A stretch of DNA of 64,000 bases from Coxiellaceae bacterium (lineage in GTDB: Bacteria > Pseudomonadota > Gammaproteobacteria > Coxiellales > Coxiellaceae), in the NCBI GenBank assembly GCA_029212885.1, contig JARGPC010000001.1, forward strand, positions 326,068-390,067. Reading direction: 5' to 3'. This document shows positions 54,465 to 62,594 of the stretch, one piece after another. The translations under genes were made by a program, and so were the position numbers. The notes below the pieces were generated by a model. It saw only the letters and a list, made by a program, of their open reading frames with translations. It made no database searches and was not told where the DNA came from. Within the stretch, counting starts at the first letter, position 1. Every line of letters starts with the position of its first letter.

Positions 54465-54836
54465 ATGCATCATAAGCAAAAATTTATAGATTCTGTCAAC
54501 GACGCTAAGACTCGCATTGAAGAAACCGACATCAATCACGTCAAAGCATGGCTTGATCAAGACGAAGATATGCTACTCATCGACGTACGCGAACGCGTTG
54601 AGTGGGATAATGGCCACCTACCTAACGCTATATACCTAGGCAAAGGCATACTTGAGCGCGACATCGAAACCATAGTACCTGATAATGCAACTAAACTCGT
54701 GCTGTATTGCGGTGGCGGCTACCGCTCTGCATTAGCAGCAGACAGCTTGCAAAAAATGGGCTATTCCAATGTGGTTTCAATGGATGGCGGCTACCGTCAA
54801 TGGGCTGAAGCAAACTACCCAACCACAAACGATTAA
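54465..54836 (+). CDS. Rhodanese-like sulfurtransferase
   Basis: It has 123 residues. LLIDVRERVEWDNGHLPNA and the active loop YCGGGYRSALAA with the catalytic Cys give a single-domain rhodanese. It ends MDGGYRQWAEANYPTTND. A ribosome site (GAGGAC) precedes ATG 54465. The overlap of its frame with aroK is avoided by using aroK ATG 54838, one base after its stop. Confidence 0.93.
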   Translation: MHHKQKFIDSVNDAKTRIEETDINHVKAWLDQDEDMLLIDVRERVEWDNGHLPNAIYLGKGILERDIETIVPDNATKLVLYCGGGYRSALAADSLQKMGYSNVVSMDGGYRQWAEANYPTTND

Positions 54837-54837
54837 C

Positions 54838-55383
54838 ATGAAAGCAAGCACACGACTACCCAATATTTATTTAGTGGGCCCCATGGGGGCCGGCAAAACC
54901 AGTGTCGGTCGTCGTCTTGCCAAACTTAGCCAACTGCAATATATCGATACCGATGATGAAGTATGTGCTCGCAGCGGTGTCGATATTAATTGGATCTTTG
55001 AGGTAGAAGGCGAATCAGGCTTTCGTAAACGAGAAGCCGCGCTAATTTTAGAATTAAGCCAACTTAATAACTTACTGGTTTCAACTGGTGGCGGCAGCAT
55101 CATGGATGCAGACAGTCGCAAACACTTAAGAGACACCGGGATAGTCGTTTATCTACAAGTGAGCTTCGAGCAACAGTTTGATCGTACACAACAACGCCGC
55201 GGCACACGCCCCATGTTAGAAGAAGGCGACTTTCGTGACAACTTAGAAAACCTAAACCGTGAACGTGAGCCGCTCTATCAATCCATTGCACACTTAAGTT
55301 ACTTAACCGATAAATTTGACCCCGCTACATTAGCAAAAAAAATCTATCAAGACGTACAGCAGCTCAACGAAAGCAAATCATGA
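54838..55383 (+). CDS. aroK: Shikimate kinase AroK
   Basis: It has 181 residues from ATG 54838. GPMGAGKTSVGR is the Walker A loop, YIDTDDEV the Asp pair for shikimate and magnesium, FRKREAALI and STGGGSIM further substrate contacts, RRGTRPML the lid. It converts shikimate to shikimate 3-phosphate. It overlaps aroB by 4 bases in the standard aroK-aroB-damX cluster. Confidence 0.96.
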   Translation: MKASTRLPNIYLVGPMGAGKTSVGRRLAKLSQLQYIDTDDEVCARSGVDINWIFEVEGESGFRKREAALILELSQLNNLLVSTGGGSIMDADSRKHLRDTGIVVYLQVSFEQQFDRTQQRRGTRPMLEEGDFRDNLENLNREREPLYQSIAHLSYLTDKFDPATLAKKIYQDVQQLNESKS

Positions 55384-56411
55384 ACACACCACCGATTCAT
55401 TGTCAGCATAACGCATTGCAACAAACTGAATTTTTTCAACCCTATCAAAATTTCAGCGCTTATTTAATTGTCACTGATGAAGCTGTTGCACCTTTATATT
55501 TAGAGGCTGCATTAGCACAATTGCCGTCTGATAAATCGCATCATATTGAAATACCCGATGGCGAAAAGCATAAAAACATTCATAGCTATCAACACATTAT
55601 TGACTACTTAATTACACACCAATTTGATCGCGACAGCTGCATCATCACACTCGGCGGCGGCGTGATTACCGATCTGGGTGGCTTTGTCGCTGCAACGTAT
55701 TTACGCGGCATACACTTAATTAATATTGCCACCAGCTTATTAGCGCAAGTCGATGCCTCTATTGGTGGTAAAACGGCAATCAACCACAGTGCCGCAAAAA
55801 ATATGATCGGCGCTTTTTATGCCGCTGATGCCGTCTTAATTGATACTGCCTGTTTACAGACACTCGACCAGCGTCAATTTAATAACGGCATGGCCGAGGT
55901 AATTAAAGCCGCGTGTATTAAAGATGCTGATTTTTTTACCTGGTTAAACCAAAACCAACTTGCCATACAACAACTGCAACCTGATGCGTTGCAATATATG
56001 ATCAATCACGCCTTACAGATTAAACAACACATCGTCGAAGCAGACCCCTATGAAAAAGGTGAGCGGCGCTTATTAAACTTTGGCCACACCTTGGGGCACG
56101 CTATCGAAAAGAGCTCCAACTACCAGTTACTGCACGGTGAAGCCGTCAGTATAGGCATGATGATGGCAGCAGATATTTCGCAACAACGATGCCACCTCCC
56201 TTTGCAACACTACAGTCAGCTGCAACAGCTGTTAACCAAGTGGCAACTACCAGTCACTTTACCTGAAAATATTGAATCGGCAGCACTACTGCATAGCTTG
56301 AAGCTCGATAAAAAATCCAGCAATGGTCATATAAAAATGATACTATTGGAAAAAATTGGGCAGGCCATTTGGCAAGAGTTAACAGTAGGAGCGATACTTG
56401 CACAACACTGA
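55380..56411 (+). CDS. aroB: 3-dehydroquinate synthase AroB
   Basis: It has 343 residues. DGEKHKN, TLGGGVITDLGGFVAATYLRG and TSLLAQVDASIGGKTAIN are NAD and substrate loops; LLNFGHTLGHAIE has the two zinc His, with Glu in MAEVIKA. It is slightly shorter than E. coli AroB (362). It makes 3-dehydroquinate from DAHP. Confidence 0.97.
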   Translation: MNTPPIHCQHNALQQTEFFQPYQNFSAYLIVTDEAVAPLYLEAALAQLPSDKSHHIEIPDGEKHKNIHSYQHIIDYLITHQFDRDSCIITLGGGVITDLGGFVAATYLRGIHLINIATSLLAQVDASIGGKTAINHSAAKNMIGAFYAADAVLIDTACLQTLDQRQFNNGMAEVIKAACIKDADFFTWLNQNQLAIQQLQPDALQYMINHALQIKQHIVEADPYEKGERRLLNFGHTLGHAIEKSSNYQLLHGEAVSIGMMMAADISQQRCHLPLQHYSQLQQLLTKWQLPVTLPENIESAALLHSLKLDKKSSNGHIKMILLEKIGQAIWQELTVGAILAQH

Positions 56412-56424
56412 CTATTTCCCCTCG

Positions 56425-57840
56425 ATGAATCAATCATCGCACATTCAACGCATGGTCAATTTTTTACAGCAAAAAGACCAGCTATTGCTCATCCTAGGCG
56501 GAAATGGCACCGGTAAGTCTAGCTTGCTTAAGCACTTTGCCGAACTCGGCAGACTACCTGCAAACACCATAGAGCTAAAAGGTAAAGCTAATTTACAACC
56601 GTATAAATTAACCAAAGCTATTTGCAAGCAGTGGCACCTTAAAATGAAATCCGGGCAAAACTTTAGCCAACAACAACTCGATGATATTTTAATCGGCATG
56701 AAAAAATACCATCAAGCCGGCCTCATCATTGTTGATGCCGCACATTTATTGCCCATCGCAACGCTCGCCGCTTTAATGCATATCTGTTTGAATCAGCAAA
56801 CCCACCAAATTGTATTACGTATCATCTTAGTCGGTGAGCCCAGCTTAGAAAAAAAACTTAGTAATTTGCATCACCCTAATATTGTTATACCTAAGATTGA
56901 GTTGGCACCGCTAACAAAAACTGAAACACTAGCATTTGTTGAGCACACACTTGATCGATTGGGTGTTGGCAAACAACATCACTTAGACGATGCGCAAGTT
57001 GATCAGATTTACCAACAATCTCGTGGCATTCCATCCAATATCAATAAAGCGCTAACACCCTACTTACGCAATAAGTCACACTCAACCTCAGAGATCACAC
57101 AACAGCTACAATCGGATACTTATGCCGAAGATAAAGGCACTTGGCTGCAACGTCATTGGATTAAGCTTGCTAGCCTTGCGATGTTAAGCTTTGCATTTAT
57201 TGGTATGCACCAATATCAAAAACGTATCGATGAAACAAATAACCTAGTGCTTACGCAAGCCACCCCAAGCATTGCCGAACATCATACTGCCTTACCGGCA
57301 TTAGCACATTACACGCCGCCTTCACGCTCAACGCAGCCAAAGCCATCGATAGCCAAAAAAGCACCTCTTTTACTACCATCTCAACAACCATCTCAACCAT
57401 CGGTAGCTAAAGAGAGGCCCACTGCTAGCAAGCAATCTAATACGAAACCTGAACAAGTTGCTGCAAAGCCTATAGCCCCTGTAACACAACCAATCGTTAA
57501 CACAGCTGCCGTGAAAACGGTAGCAGTAACGCCGCTCATTATTAAAACTAAAAAACCCGTGATTAAAGCAAAGCCTATCGCTAAAGTAGCAGCCATAAAA
57601 ACCCCTGCCTCTCCCCATTATGTGATTCAGTTAATGGGCAACTACACCAAAGCATTGCTTGAAAAAGCCCAAACTAAAATGGCGGCGAACACGACCATTC
57701 GCAAACAACAACGCAATGGCAAAGATTGGTTCATATTAACCTATGGCGCTTATGACACATCAAAACAAGCGCATAAGGCATTAAAGCAATTGCCAGCTAA
57801 ACTCAAAGCCACTCACCCGTGGATTAAACCGTTGCATTAA
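56425..57840 (+). CDS. damX: DamX-like cell division protein (ATPase plus SPOR)
   Basis: It has 471 residues from ATG 56425, which has CCCTCG upstream and no clear ribosome site. The N-terminal ATPase part shows GGNGTGKSS (Walker A) and IIVDAAHLL. A membrane span (IKLASLAMLSFAFIGM) follows at about 255. A Pro/Lys/Ala-rich linker ends in a SPOR domain (HYVIQLMGNYTKALLEKA to WFILTYGAYDTSKQAHKA). DamX localises to the division septum. Position after aroB is conserved in Gammaproteobacteria. Confidence 0.92.
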   Translation: MNQSSHIQRMVNFLQQKDQLLLILGGNGTGKSSLLKHFAELGRLPANTIELKGKANLQPYKLTKAICKQWHLKMKSGQNFSQQQLDDILIGMKKYHQAGLIIVDAAHLLPIATLAALMHICLNQQTHQIVLRIILVGEPSLEKKLSNLHHPNIVIPKIELAPLTKTETLAFVEHTLDRLGVGKQHHLDDAQVDQIYQQSRGIPSNINKALTPYLRNKSHSTSEITQQLQSDTYAEDKGTWLQRHWIKLASLAMLSFAFIGMHQYQKRIDETNNLVLTQATPSIAEHHTALPALAHYTPPSRSTQPKPSIAKKAPLLLPSQQPSQPSVAKERPTASKQSNTKPEQVAAKPIAPVTQPIVNTAAVKTVAVTPLIIKTKKPVIKAKPIAKVAAIKTPASPHYVIQLMGNYTKALLEKAQTKMAANTTIRKQQRNGKDWFILTYGAYDTSKQAHKALKQLPAKLKATHPWIKPLH

Positions 57841-57861
57841 GGCGCAAATGCTTGTTCTTGA

Positions 57862-58416
57862 GCGCGGCCTGATCGTGTTATTCGCTTTCGGATTTTTCAC
57901 GAATTTGTTGCTTATAAAAAGACCCGAGCTAAAGTTGGCGTCAAATGGCACATGGATATTACATATTGTGCGATCAAAGGGCATTGGTATTACTTGTATC
58001 GTGCCATTGATAAAGCCGGTAATTTAGTTGATGTTTACCTCAGTGAAACACGGAATAAAAAAGCAGCCACACGATTTTTTAAGCAATGCCAAGAGACCAC
58101 AGGTATAACGCCAAATCAAATTACCACTGACAAAGAGCCCGGATTTTCTGATGCTATCCAAACAGTATTCGGTCAATCAACCATCCATCGTAATGTGAAA
58201 TATTTAAATAATCGTATTGAGCAGAACCATCGTGGAATTAAATCCTGGTACCGACCAATGAAAGGATTCAAGTCACCATGGTCAGCGATGATATTGTGCC
58301 ATGCATTCGAAGAAATTCGACAATTTTTCCGCAGCCAAAAACCGTTATCGAAGCACCGTGGCTTTATTGCGTCTAAATTCCGAAAATTCAAAAAATTCGC
58401 TATTTACCAAGCATGA
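57862..58416 (+). pseudogene. IS6-family-like transposase remnant, N-terminus missing
   Basis: The frame is open from 57862 (just after a TGA) to 58416, and 185 codons encode a DDE domain. It shows WHMDITYCAIKGHWYYLYRA (first Asp), TTDKEPGFSDAI (second Asp), and NRIEQNHRGIKSWYRPMKGF (Glu), then SPWSAMILCHAFEEIRQF. The N-terminal helix-turn-helix of about 60 residues is absent, and no terminal inverted repeats are evident on the damX side. It is a decayed or truncated copy. The 3' end abuts the region with duplicated promoters. Confidence 0.8.
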
Positions 58417-58543
58417 AACTGTTAGTGGTTAAACTAGTTTAGACGACAGCGTACTGAGAAATGATGGAACCCAAGTTTCCATTACTTATTCCCATGCATT
58501 GAAATCAGTGTTAAGCCTTAAGAGATTTAAGCTATTTATAGAA

Positions 58544-58604
58544 TTTATTACGAGTTATTTGTATATGCAATACAAATCACATACGCGTCTTGCCGTGCTA
58601 CTGT
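58544..58604 (+). promoter_or_regulatory. Promoter-operator 1, copy of the 59174 control region
   Basis: A 39-base block (58544-58582) matches 59174-59212 at 35 positions. It holds the dyad ATTTGTAT-ATGCA-ATACAAAT (58557-58577). Next come -35 ATCACA (58576-58581), 17 bases, and -10 TACTGT (58599-58604), then 9 bases to ATG. No ribosome site is visible, so the transcript is likely leaderless or nearly so. Confidence 0.7.
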
Positions 58605-58613
58605 ACGATTATT

Positions 58614-59147
58614 ATGAGATCAAACACAACAAACGCAGTTGCAAAATTTACTGTTGGCATGAGTGTTGTTGCGGTTGCATTTGTAACCAGCTTCTTTGGA
58701 CAAAAAAATAGGCGCCATGATTTTTCTACTAAGGATTTGAATGCCTATTGCTCCATTATGATAGGTGAAGTATTCAAATACTGCAGCAGCATTGGACAGC
58801 AAACGCGTGAACAACTGCATAACGCTGGCTGTCCAAATGAAATCAGCACCAACTATTTATCAAATCAATTTAGCAATTTTTTTCAAACATTTTGTTCGAA
58901 GCCAAATCCTGGCGTAAATAACTCGCTCGCTATTTGTGAAGCAACACTGGGTGATTCCATCACAGCCTTTAGTAGTTATTGCCTACATAAAGACACACAA
59001 ACCAACACCGCCATAGGCTCATCGCTTGTCATCGCCCTCCTTGTCGGTGTCTGTTGTTACATGGGACATACGGTATGGCGCCTGAAAAAGCAAGAAAAAA
59101 AATCTAATCATAGCGAAGGCATTAGTTTAGTACCACGCTATTCGTAA
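58614..59147 (+). CDS. Two-span membrane protein with Cys-rich loop and PRYS end
   Basis: It has 177 residues from ATG 58614; there is no ribosome site and an upstream TTG at 58590 was rejected. Span 1 is about residues 9-28 (FTVGMSVVAVAFVTSFFG). A loop of about 100 residues has six cysteines (AYCSIMIGEVFKYC, AGCPN, FFQTFC, AICEA, SSYCLH). Span 2 is about 133-152 and ends in CCYMG (Cys147-Cys148-Tyr149). A basic stretch (RLKKQEKKS) and the ending LVPRYS follow. The CCYxG and PRYS elements are shared with the 45797 protein. It is followed after 96 bases by a repressor gene with the same promoter design. Confidence 0.75.
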   Translation: MRSNTTNAVAKFTVGMSVVAVAFVTSFFGQKNRRHDFSTKDLNAYCSIMIGEVFKYCSSIGQQTREQLHNAGCPNEISTNYLSNQFSNFFQTFCSKPNPGVNNSLAICEATLGDSITAFSSYCLHKDTQTNTAIGSSLVIALLVGVCCYMGHTVWRLKKQEKKSNHSEGISLVPRYS

Positions 59148-59173
59148 CAAAAAACCTTAAGATATTTACAATA

Positions 59174-59234
59174 TTTATTACGAGTTATCTGTATTAGTAA
59201 TACAAATCACATTTGTTCTTTTCTGTGCTAATGT
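59174..59234 (+). promoter_or_regulatory. Promoter-operator 2 of the repressor gene
   Basis: A dyad ATCTGTAT-TAGTA-ATACAAAT (59187-59207) lies next to -35 ATCACA (59206-59211), 17 bases, and -10 TAATGT (59229-59234). The ATG is 9 bases downstream and has no ribosome site. The layout is identical base for base in spacing to promoter 1. Confidence 0.7.
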
Positions 59235-59243
59235 GCTTTCACT

Positions 59244-59927
59244 ATGAAGATAATATCACTTGCAGAAGCTCGAGAACGTGGGTTACGAATTAAGGAAGCA
59301 CGCATATTTGCCGGCTTTAAGTCAGCGCGTGCGTTCTGTGAACGTCACACCAATGTCGCACTGTCGACATTGAAAGCCTGGGAATCAGGCAAGCACTATG
59401 TGCTAACACCTAAAGGCGCCTATTTGATTTCACTTGCTTTGAAACAGCATCATGTGGATGTTGGCATTGAGTGGTTACTCGATGGCAAAGGCGTTGGTCC
59501 TACTATGGATGGTATGCGTTGCACAGCTGCTATTCTAAATAGTGACTCGCTGCTTGTCACATTGCTAGAACAGCACAGCGAACAAGTACCTTGCGAGCTA
59601 AACCAATTTATACAAGCAAGCCCAAACGCCGTGCATTACCAAATGCCTGATAACAGCATGCAGCCTGCATTTTCTAAAGGTGACTGGTTATGTGGATTTT
59701 GGATTTCTCCCGATGACTTTGGCGCACTCAATCGCTGTTATGCCTTAATCGAGCAAACCGATGGTAGCGTCTTATGTCGTTACGTGCTCAGTAACCATAA
59801 CAGCACTATGCATGTGCAAACCATGCGAGCCACTGACCCGGTTTATATTAATGCATCACGTGTTGCGATGATTACACGCAATTATCGTAATATTGAGTCT
59901 ATTGTGAAGCAACCCGCAGAAATTTAG
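59244..59927 (+). CDS. Phage-repressor-like regulator (XRE HTH plus S24-type domain)
   Basis: It has 227 residues. The HTH is in RGLRIKEARIFAGFKSARAFCER and STLKAWESGKHYVL. The C-terminal region has PDNSMQPAFSKGDWLCGFW, with the S24 Ser in NSMQP, and VYINASRVAMITRNYRNI. The Lys position of the Ser-Lys dyad appears to be Arg (VLCRYV), so self-cleavage may be lost. It is likely to bind the dyads at 58557 and 59187, controlling itself and the neighbouring membrane protein. Confidence 0.85.
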   Translation: MKIISLAEARERGLRIKEARIFAGFKSARAFCERHTNVALSTLKAWESGKHYVLTPKGAYLISLALKQHHVDVGIEWLLDGKGVGPTMDGMRCTAAILNSDSLLVTLLEQHSEQVPCELNQFIQASPNAVHYQMPDNSMQPAFSKGDWLCGFWISPDDFGALNRCYALIEQTDGSVLCRYVLSNHNSTMHVQTMRATDPVYINASRVAMITRNYRNIESIVKQPAEI

Positions 59928-59938
59928 CTGGCTTGATC

Positions 59939-60207
59939 TTGTCATCCCTGGCTTGAGCCTGTCATCCCGCACTTGAGCCTGTCATCCCGCACTTGAGCCT
60001 GTCATCCCGCACTTGATGCGGGATCCATATATTACCTATCATTCTTCATTCTAGTCATCGATTGGGCGACACCGGAGGGAAGCCTTCGTGCGCGCAGCGC
60101 AAGCGAGCACACCAAGGTTACCCGCAGGGGCGACGCCCAATTAATCGATGGATAGATTAATGGATCCCTGGTCGTAGCCAGGGATGACAGTGTCAAACCA
60201 GAGATGA
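59939..60207. repeat. GGATCC palindromic repeat array around a larger inverted repeat
   Basis: Four left-hand satellites (CTGTCATCCCGCACTTGAG type) lead into CACTTGATGCGGGATCC. An unrelated inverted repeat of about 93 bases (60059-60151) interrupts the element. The right half then has GGATCCCTGGTCGTAGCCAG and GGATGACAGTGTCAAACCAG satellites. The insert splits one repeat into two halves. Confidence 0.85.
60059..60151. repeat. Inverted repeat inserted in a palindromic repeat
   Basis: ATCGATTGGGCG at the left pairs with CGCCCAAT and ATCGAT at the right, and inner parts GGGAAGCCTTCGTGC and CACCAAGGTTACCC partly pair. It is GC-richer than its surroundings. A small non-autonomous element or structured RNA is possible. 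Confidence 0.55.
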
Positions 60208-60231
60208 CAGTATCAAACTATGAATAACAAC

Positions 60232-61446
60232 CTAATCAAAAATCTTGCGATTAAACAATATCAATACGACACCTAGTAGTGAGAACACCACTTCAATCCA
60301 ATATAATTCGGACAGTGTCATCCAGTGACTACCGAAATCTACCAAGCAATAAATCACTAAAATCATCGCGCCAGATAAACAGTTAAAGGTCGACTGCACA
60401 CGACCCTGAAAATCGAGATCGGTAAGCTCTTGCGCTTTAGTCATAATCAATGGCCACACAGCAAGCGCATAACCAATAATTAAATTCAACTCTTCGGCAA
60501 TAACCACACTGCGGTTAAAGCTGAACACGGCAAAAGCAACAGCCAATACAATCAGCAGCAACATAATCAAACGCAACAAACCAAATTTTTCAGCAATCCA
60601 AGGCACACTGAACCCACCAATAATAACACCGACTGATAATGACGCTTCAATCATGCCAAATTCAGACACATTGGCCTTTAATACATTCGATGCAAATGGC
60701 GCAATTAAAATAGGCACCGTCATAAACGCCACCATCACCAACAACTGAATAGTGTAAATAACGATTAACGGCTTACGTTCTATAACATACCGAAAGCCTA
60801 AACCCATATCGACAAAAACACTCTTTACCGACAAAGCCGTTTGATTATTCAATTTCTTATGATCGACACGCATCGCTGCCGACATCAAACCGGCTAATAT
60901 AAAGAATATGCCGTCAACAATTAATGTACCCGCCATCGACACCAGGGCAATAACAAAACCCGCTGTCGCCATACCCAACACATTACCGGTTTCATAAGCG
61001 ATATCGACAGTAGCATTCGCCATGAGCAATTGCTTCTCAGTAACAATTTCACGGATTATTGCCATAATCACAGGCAACACCAAACTAAATACCACTCCCT
61101 GTAACAACGACAATAAATACAAACCATACAGTGACGGGTGATAATATTCATAAAAACCGAATACTATTAATAACAACGCACGAGAAAAGTTGGTTATTAC
61201 GAATAGTGGCTTACGCGGATAGCGATCGACCAGCACGCCTGCAAACGGGCCTAAAATAACTGTCGGCAACCAGAAACAAAACATCACAATAGTGACGGAT
61301 GTAATAGAGTTATTTAACTGCAGAACCAACCATGTCATGGCGATATAACTTAAACCATTTCCGAGCATGGCAATAACACAGCTCAGCACATACAGACGAA
61401 ACGGCTGTATTTTAAATAACGCAAGGCGTTGCTGTAGATGTGACAT
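60232..61446 (-). CDS. MFS transporter, EntS-like
   Basis: It has 404 residues from ATG 61446; upstream in-frame starts were rejected as lacking support. There are 10-12 membrane spans. The motif A-type GVLVDRYPRKPLF between spans 2 and 3, SFVLPVIMAII-like VLPVIMAIIREIV in the middle and NATVDIAYETGNVLGMA match the DHA3 efflux branch, similar to enterobactin exporter EntS and macrolide exporters. Substrate is unknown. The 3' end meets the repeat array. Confidence 0.85.
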   Translation of the reverse strand: MSHLQQRLALFKIQPFRLYVLSCVIAMLGNGLSYIAMTWLVLQLNNSITSVTIVMFCFWLPTVILGPFAGVLVDRYPRKPLFVITNFSRALLLIVFGFYEYYHPSLYGLYLLSLLQGVVFSLVLPVIMAIIREIVTEKQLLMANATVDIAYETGNVLGMATAGFVIALVSMAGTLIVDGIFFILAGLMSAAMRVDHKKLNNQTALSVKSVFVDMGLGFRYVIERKPLIVIYTIQLLVMVAFMTVPILIAPFASNVLKANVSEFGMIEASLSVGVIIGGFSVPWIAEKFGLLRLIMLLLIVLAVAFAVFSFNRSVVIAEELNLIIGYALAVWPLIMTKAQELTDLDFQGRVQSTFNCLSGAMILVIYCLVDFGSHWMTLSELYWIEVVFSLLGVVLILFNRKIFD

Positions 61447-61540
61447 GATCACGGGCCTAATGAAATTCGAAAAGGGAATCCATTCTACGCCCCTAGCCAC
61501 CATTGTCAATGATAGGGGAAAAGCTAACGGTGGTTACCGC

Positions 61541-62059
61541 TTAACTTTGGTGAGGCGCCTTCCACTTCGCTATCGAACACTGGCCGCGCGTGGTAGAAAC
61601 AGACACTTTAACTTTAACAATTCGCTTGCCGGCTAAATCCTGCGTGTCTTGCGTCAACTGATCAACAAACCATTGCGCCAAGCACTCTGATGTAGTGTTT
61701 TTAATCGGCAACAATATACATTCTTTTTTTAAAAACAACATCTTATCCTGCTGAAACTGCACAGCATAATACTCGCCTTCCTCACTGATTTTCAAGTAAG
61801 GCGATTGCTCAGGCAACAGCATGTATTCATTTAACGACCGACATAAGGCCAAGACTTGCTTACGCGTAATACTGTAATCGTAGGTAATACCCGAGTCATC
61901 CATCGCTGCCTTTACATAGGTATGCACTTGATAATTGTGACCATGCAAGCGCTCGCGCTCTTCAGCATTAAAAATAGTAAAATGCGCGGACGAGAACTTC
62001 ATGTCCTCGCGGTATAACTCAACAGTGGAATAATTTAATGTGTCGTTTCTCGCTGACAT
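61541..62059 (-). CDS. 6-pyruvoyl-tetrahydropterin synthase family protein (QueD-like)
   Basis: It has 172 residues. Zinc His are in KFSSAHFTIF and RLHGHNYQVH. The usual catalytic Cys of QueD is not visible between the two His groups, where the sequence is IFNAEERERLHGHN. The length is longer than QueD (about 120) due to an inserted middle region. It overlaps folB by 25 bases, so it is in a pterin operon; a role in tetrahydropterin or folate supply is more likely than queuosine. Start may be further in. Confidence 0.8.
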   Translation of the reverse strand: MSARNDTLNYSTVELYREDMKFSSAHFTIFNAEERERLHGHNYQVHTYVKAAMDDSGITYDYSITRKQVLALCRSLNEYMLLPEQSPYLKISEEGEYYAVQFQQDKMLFLKKECILLPIKNTTSECLAQWFVDQLTQDTQDLAGKRIVKVKVSVSTTRGQCSIAKWKAPHQS

Positions 62060-62439
62060 TCCAGCTCCTCTTGCGTGATCATATTGACATCAACAGCCAA
62101 ACGATGCACAACAGACACTTTAACTTCACCATCTAACGCATCAGGCTTAGTTAAAGTAATCTCAGCGTCAATAATCTGCCAACGCTGATAAAGGTAATCT
62201 GCTACCCATTTGGCCAATGTTTCGAGCAATTGAAAACGTCGTCCTTCGACCAAACCCTGTAAATCATTAACAATAACCTCATAATCAATGGCATCTTTGA
62301 GTTGATCACTGGCTGCAGCCGGCTCAATATCCATAGCAATCGCCAAATCGAGCAATATCGTTTGTAAGTTCTCTTGCTCAAACTCGTGAGTGCCAATATA
62401 TACAGCTAACGCTAACTGATTGATTATTAAGGTATCCAT
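62035..62439 (-). CDS. folB: Dihydroneopterin aldolase family protein (FolB/FolX)
   Basis: It has 134 residues. AVYIGTHEFEQENLQ is the FolB N-terminal motif with Glu, IDYEVIVNDLQGLVEGRRF the central part, LETLAKWVADYLY the helix and TLTKPDAL the Lys motif. FolB makes 6-hydroxymethyl-dihydropterin; FolX is a close relative that epimerises dihydroneopterin triphosphate, and the two cannot be separated by eye. It is coupled to the QueD-like gene. Confidence 0.9.
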   Translation of the reverse strand: MDTLIINQLALAVYIGTHEFEQENLQTILLDLAIAMDIEPAAASDQLKDAIDYEVIVNDLQGLVEGRRFQLLETLAKWVADYLYQRWQIIDAEITLTKPDALDGEVKVSVVHRLAVDVNMITQEELECQRETTH

Positions 62440-62594
62440 GTCATTCCACTTGCTTGTTTAGACAAGCTTAGTAAAACTCATTTTACAAATAACTGCAACC
62501 GTGGAAACCCAATTTCACCATCGGCACTGCCCTTCGGCGCAGTATTTTTTCATGATACACTCATATAAGGAATCGTCACCCCTATGGAATTTAC

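Noticed and set aside
58499-58711. Small plus-strand gene across promoter 1
   Set aside because: It overlaps the duplicated promoter and the start of the membrane protein; the duplication explains the sequence better.
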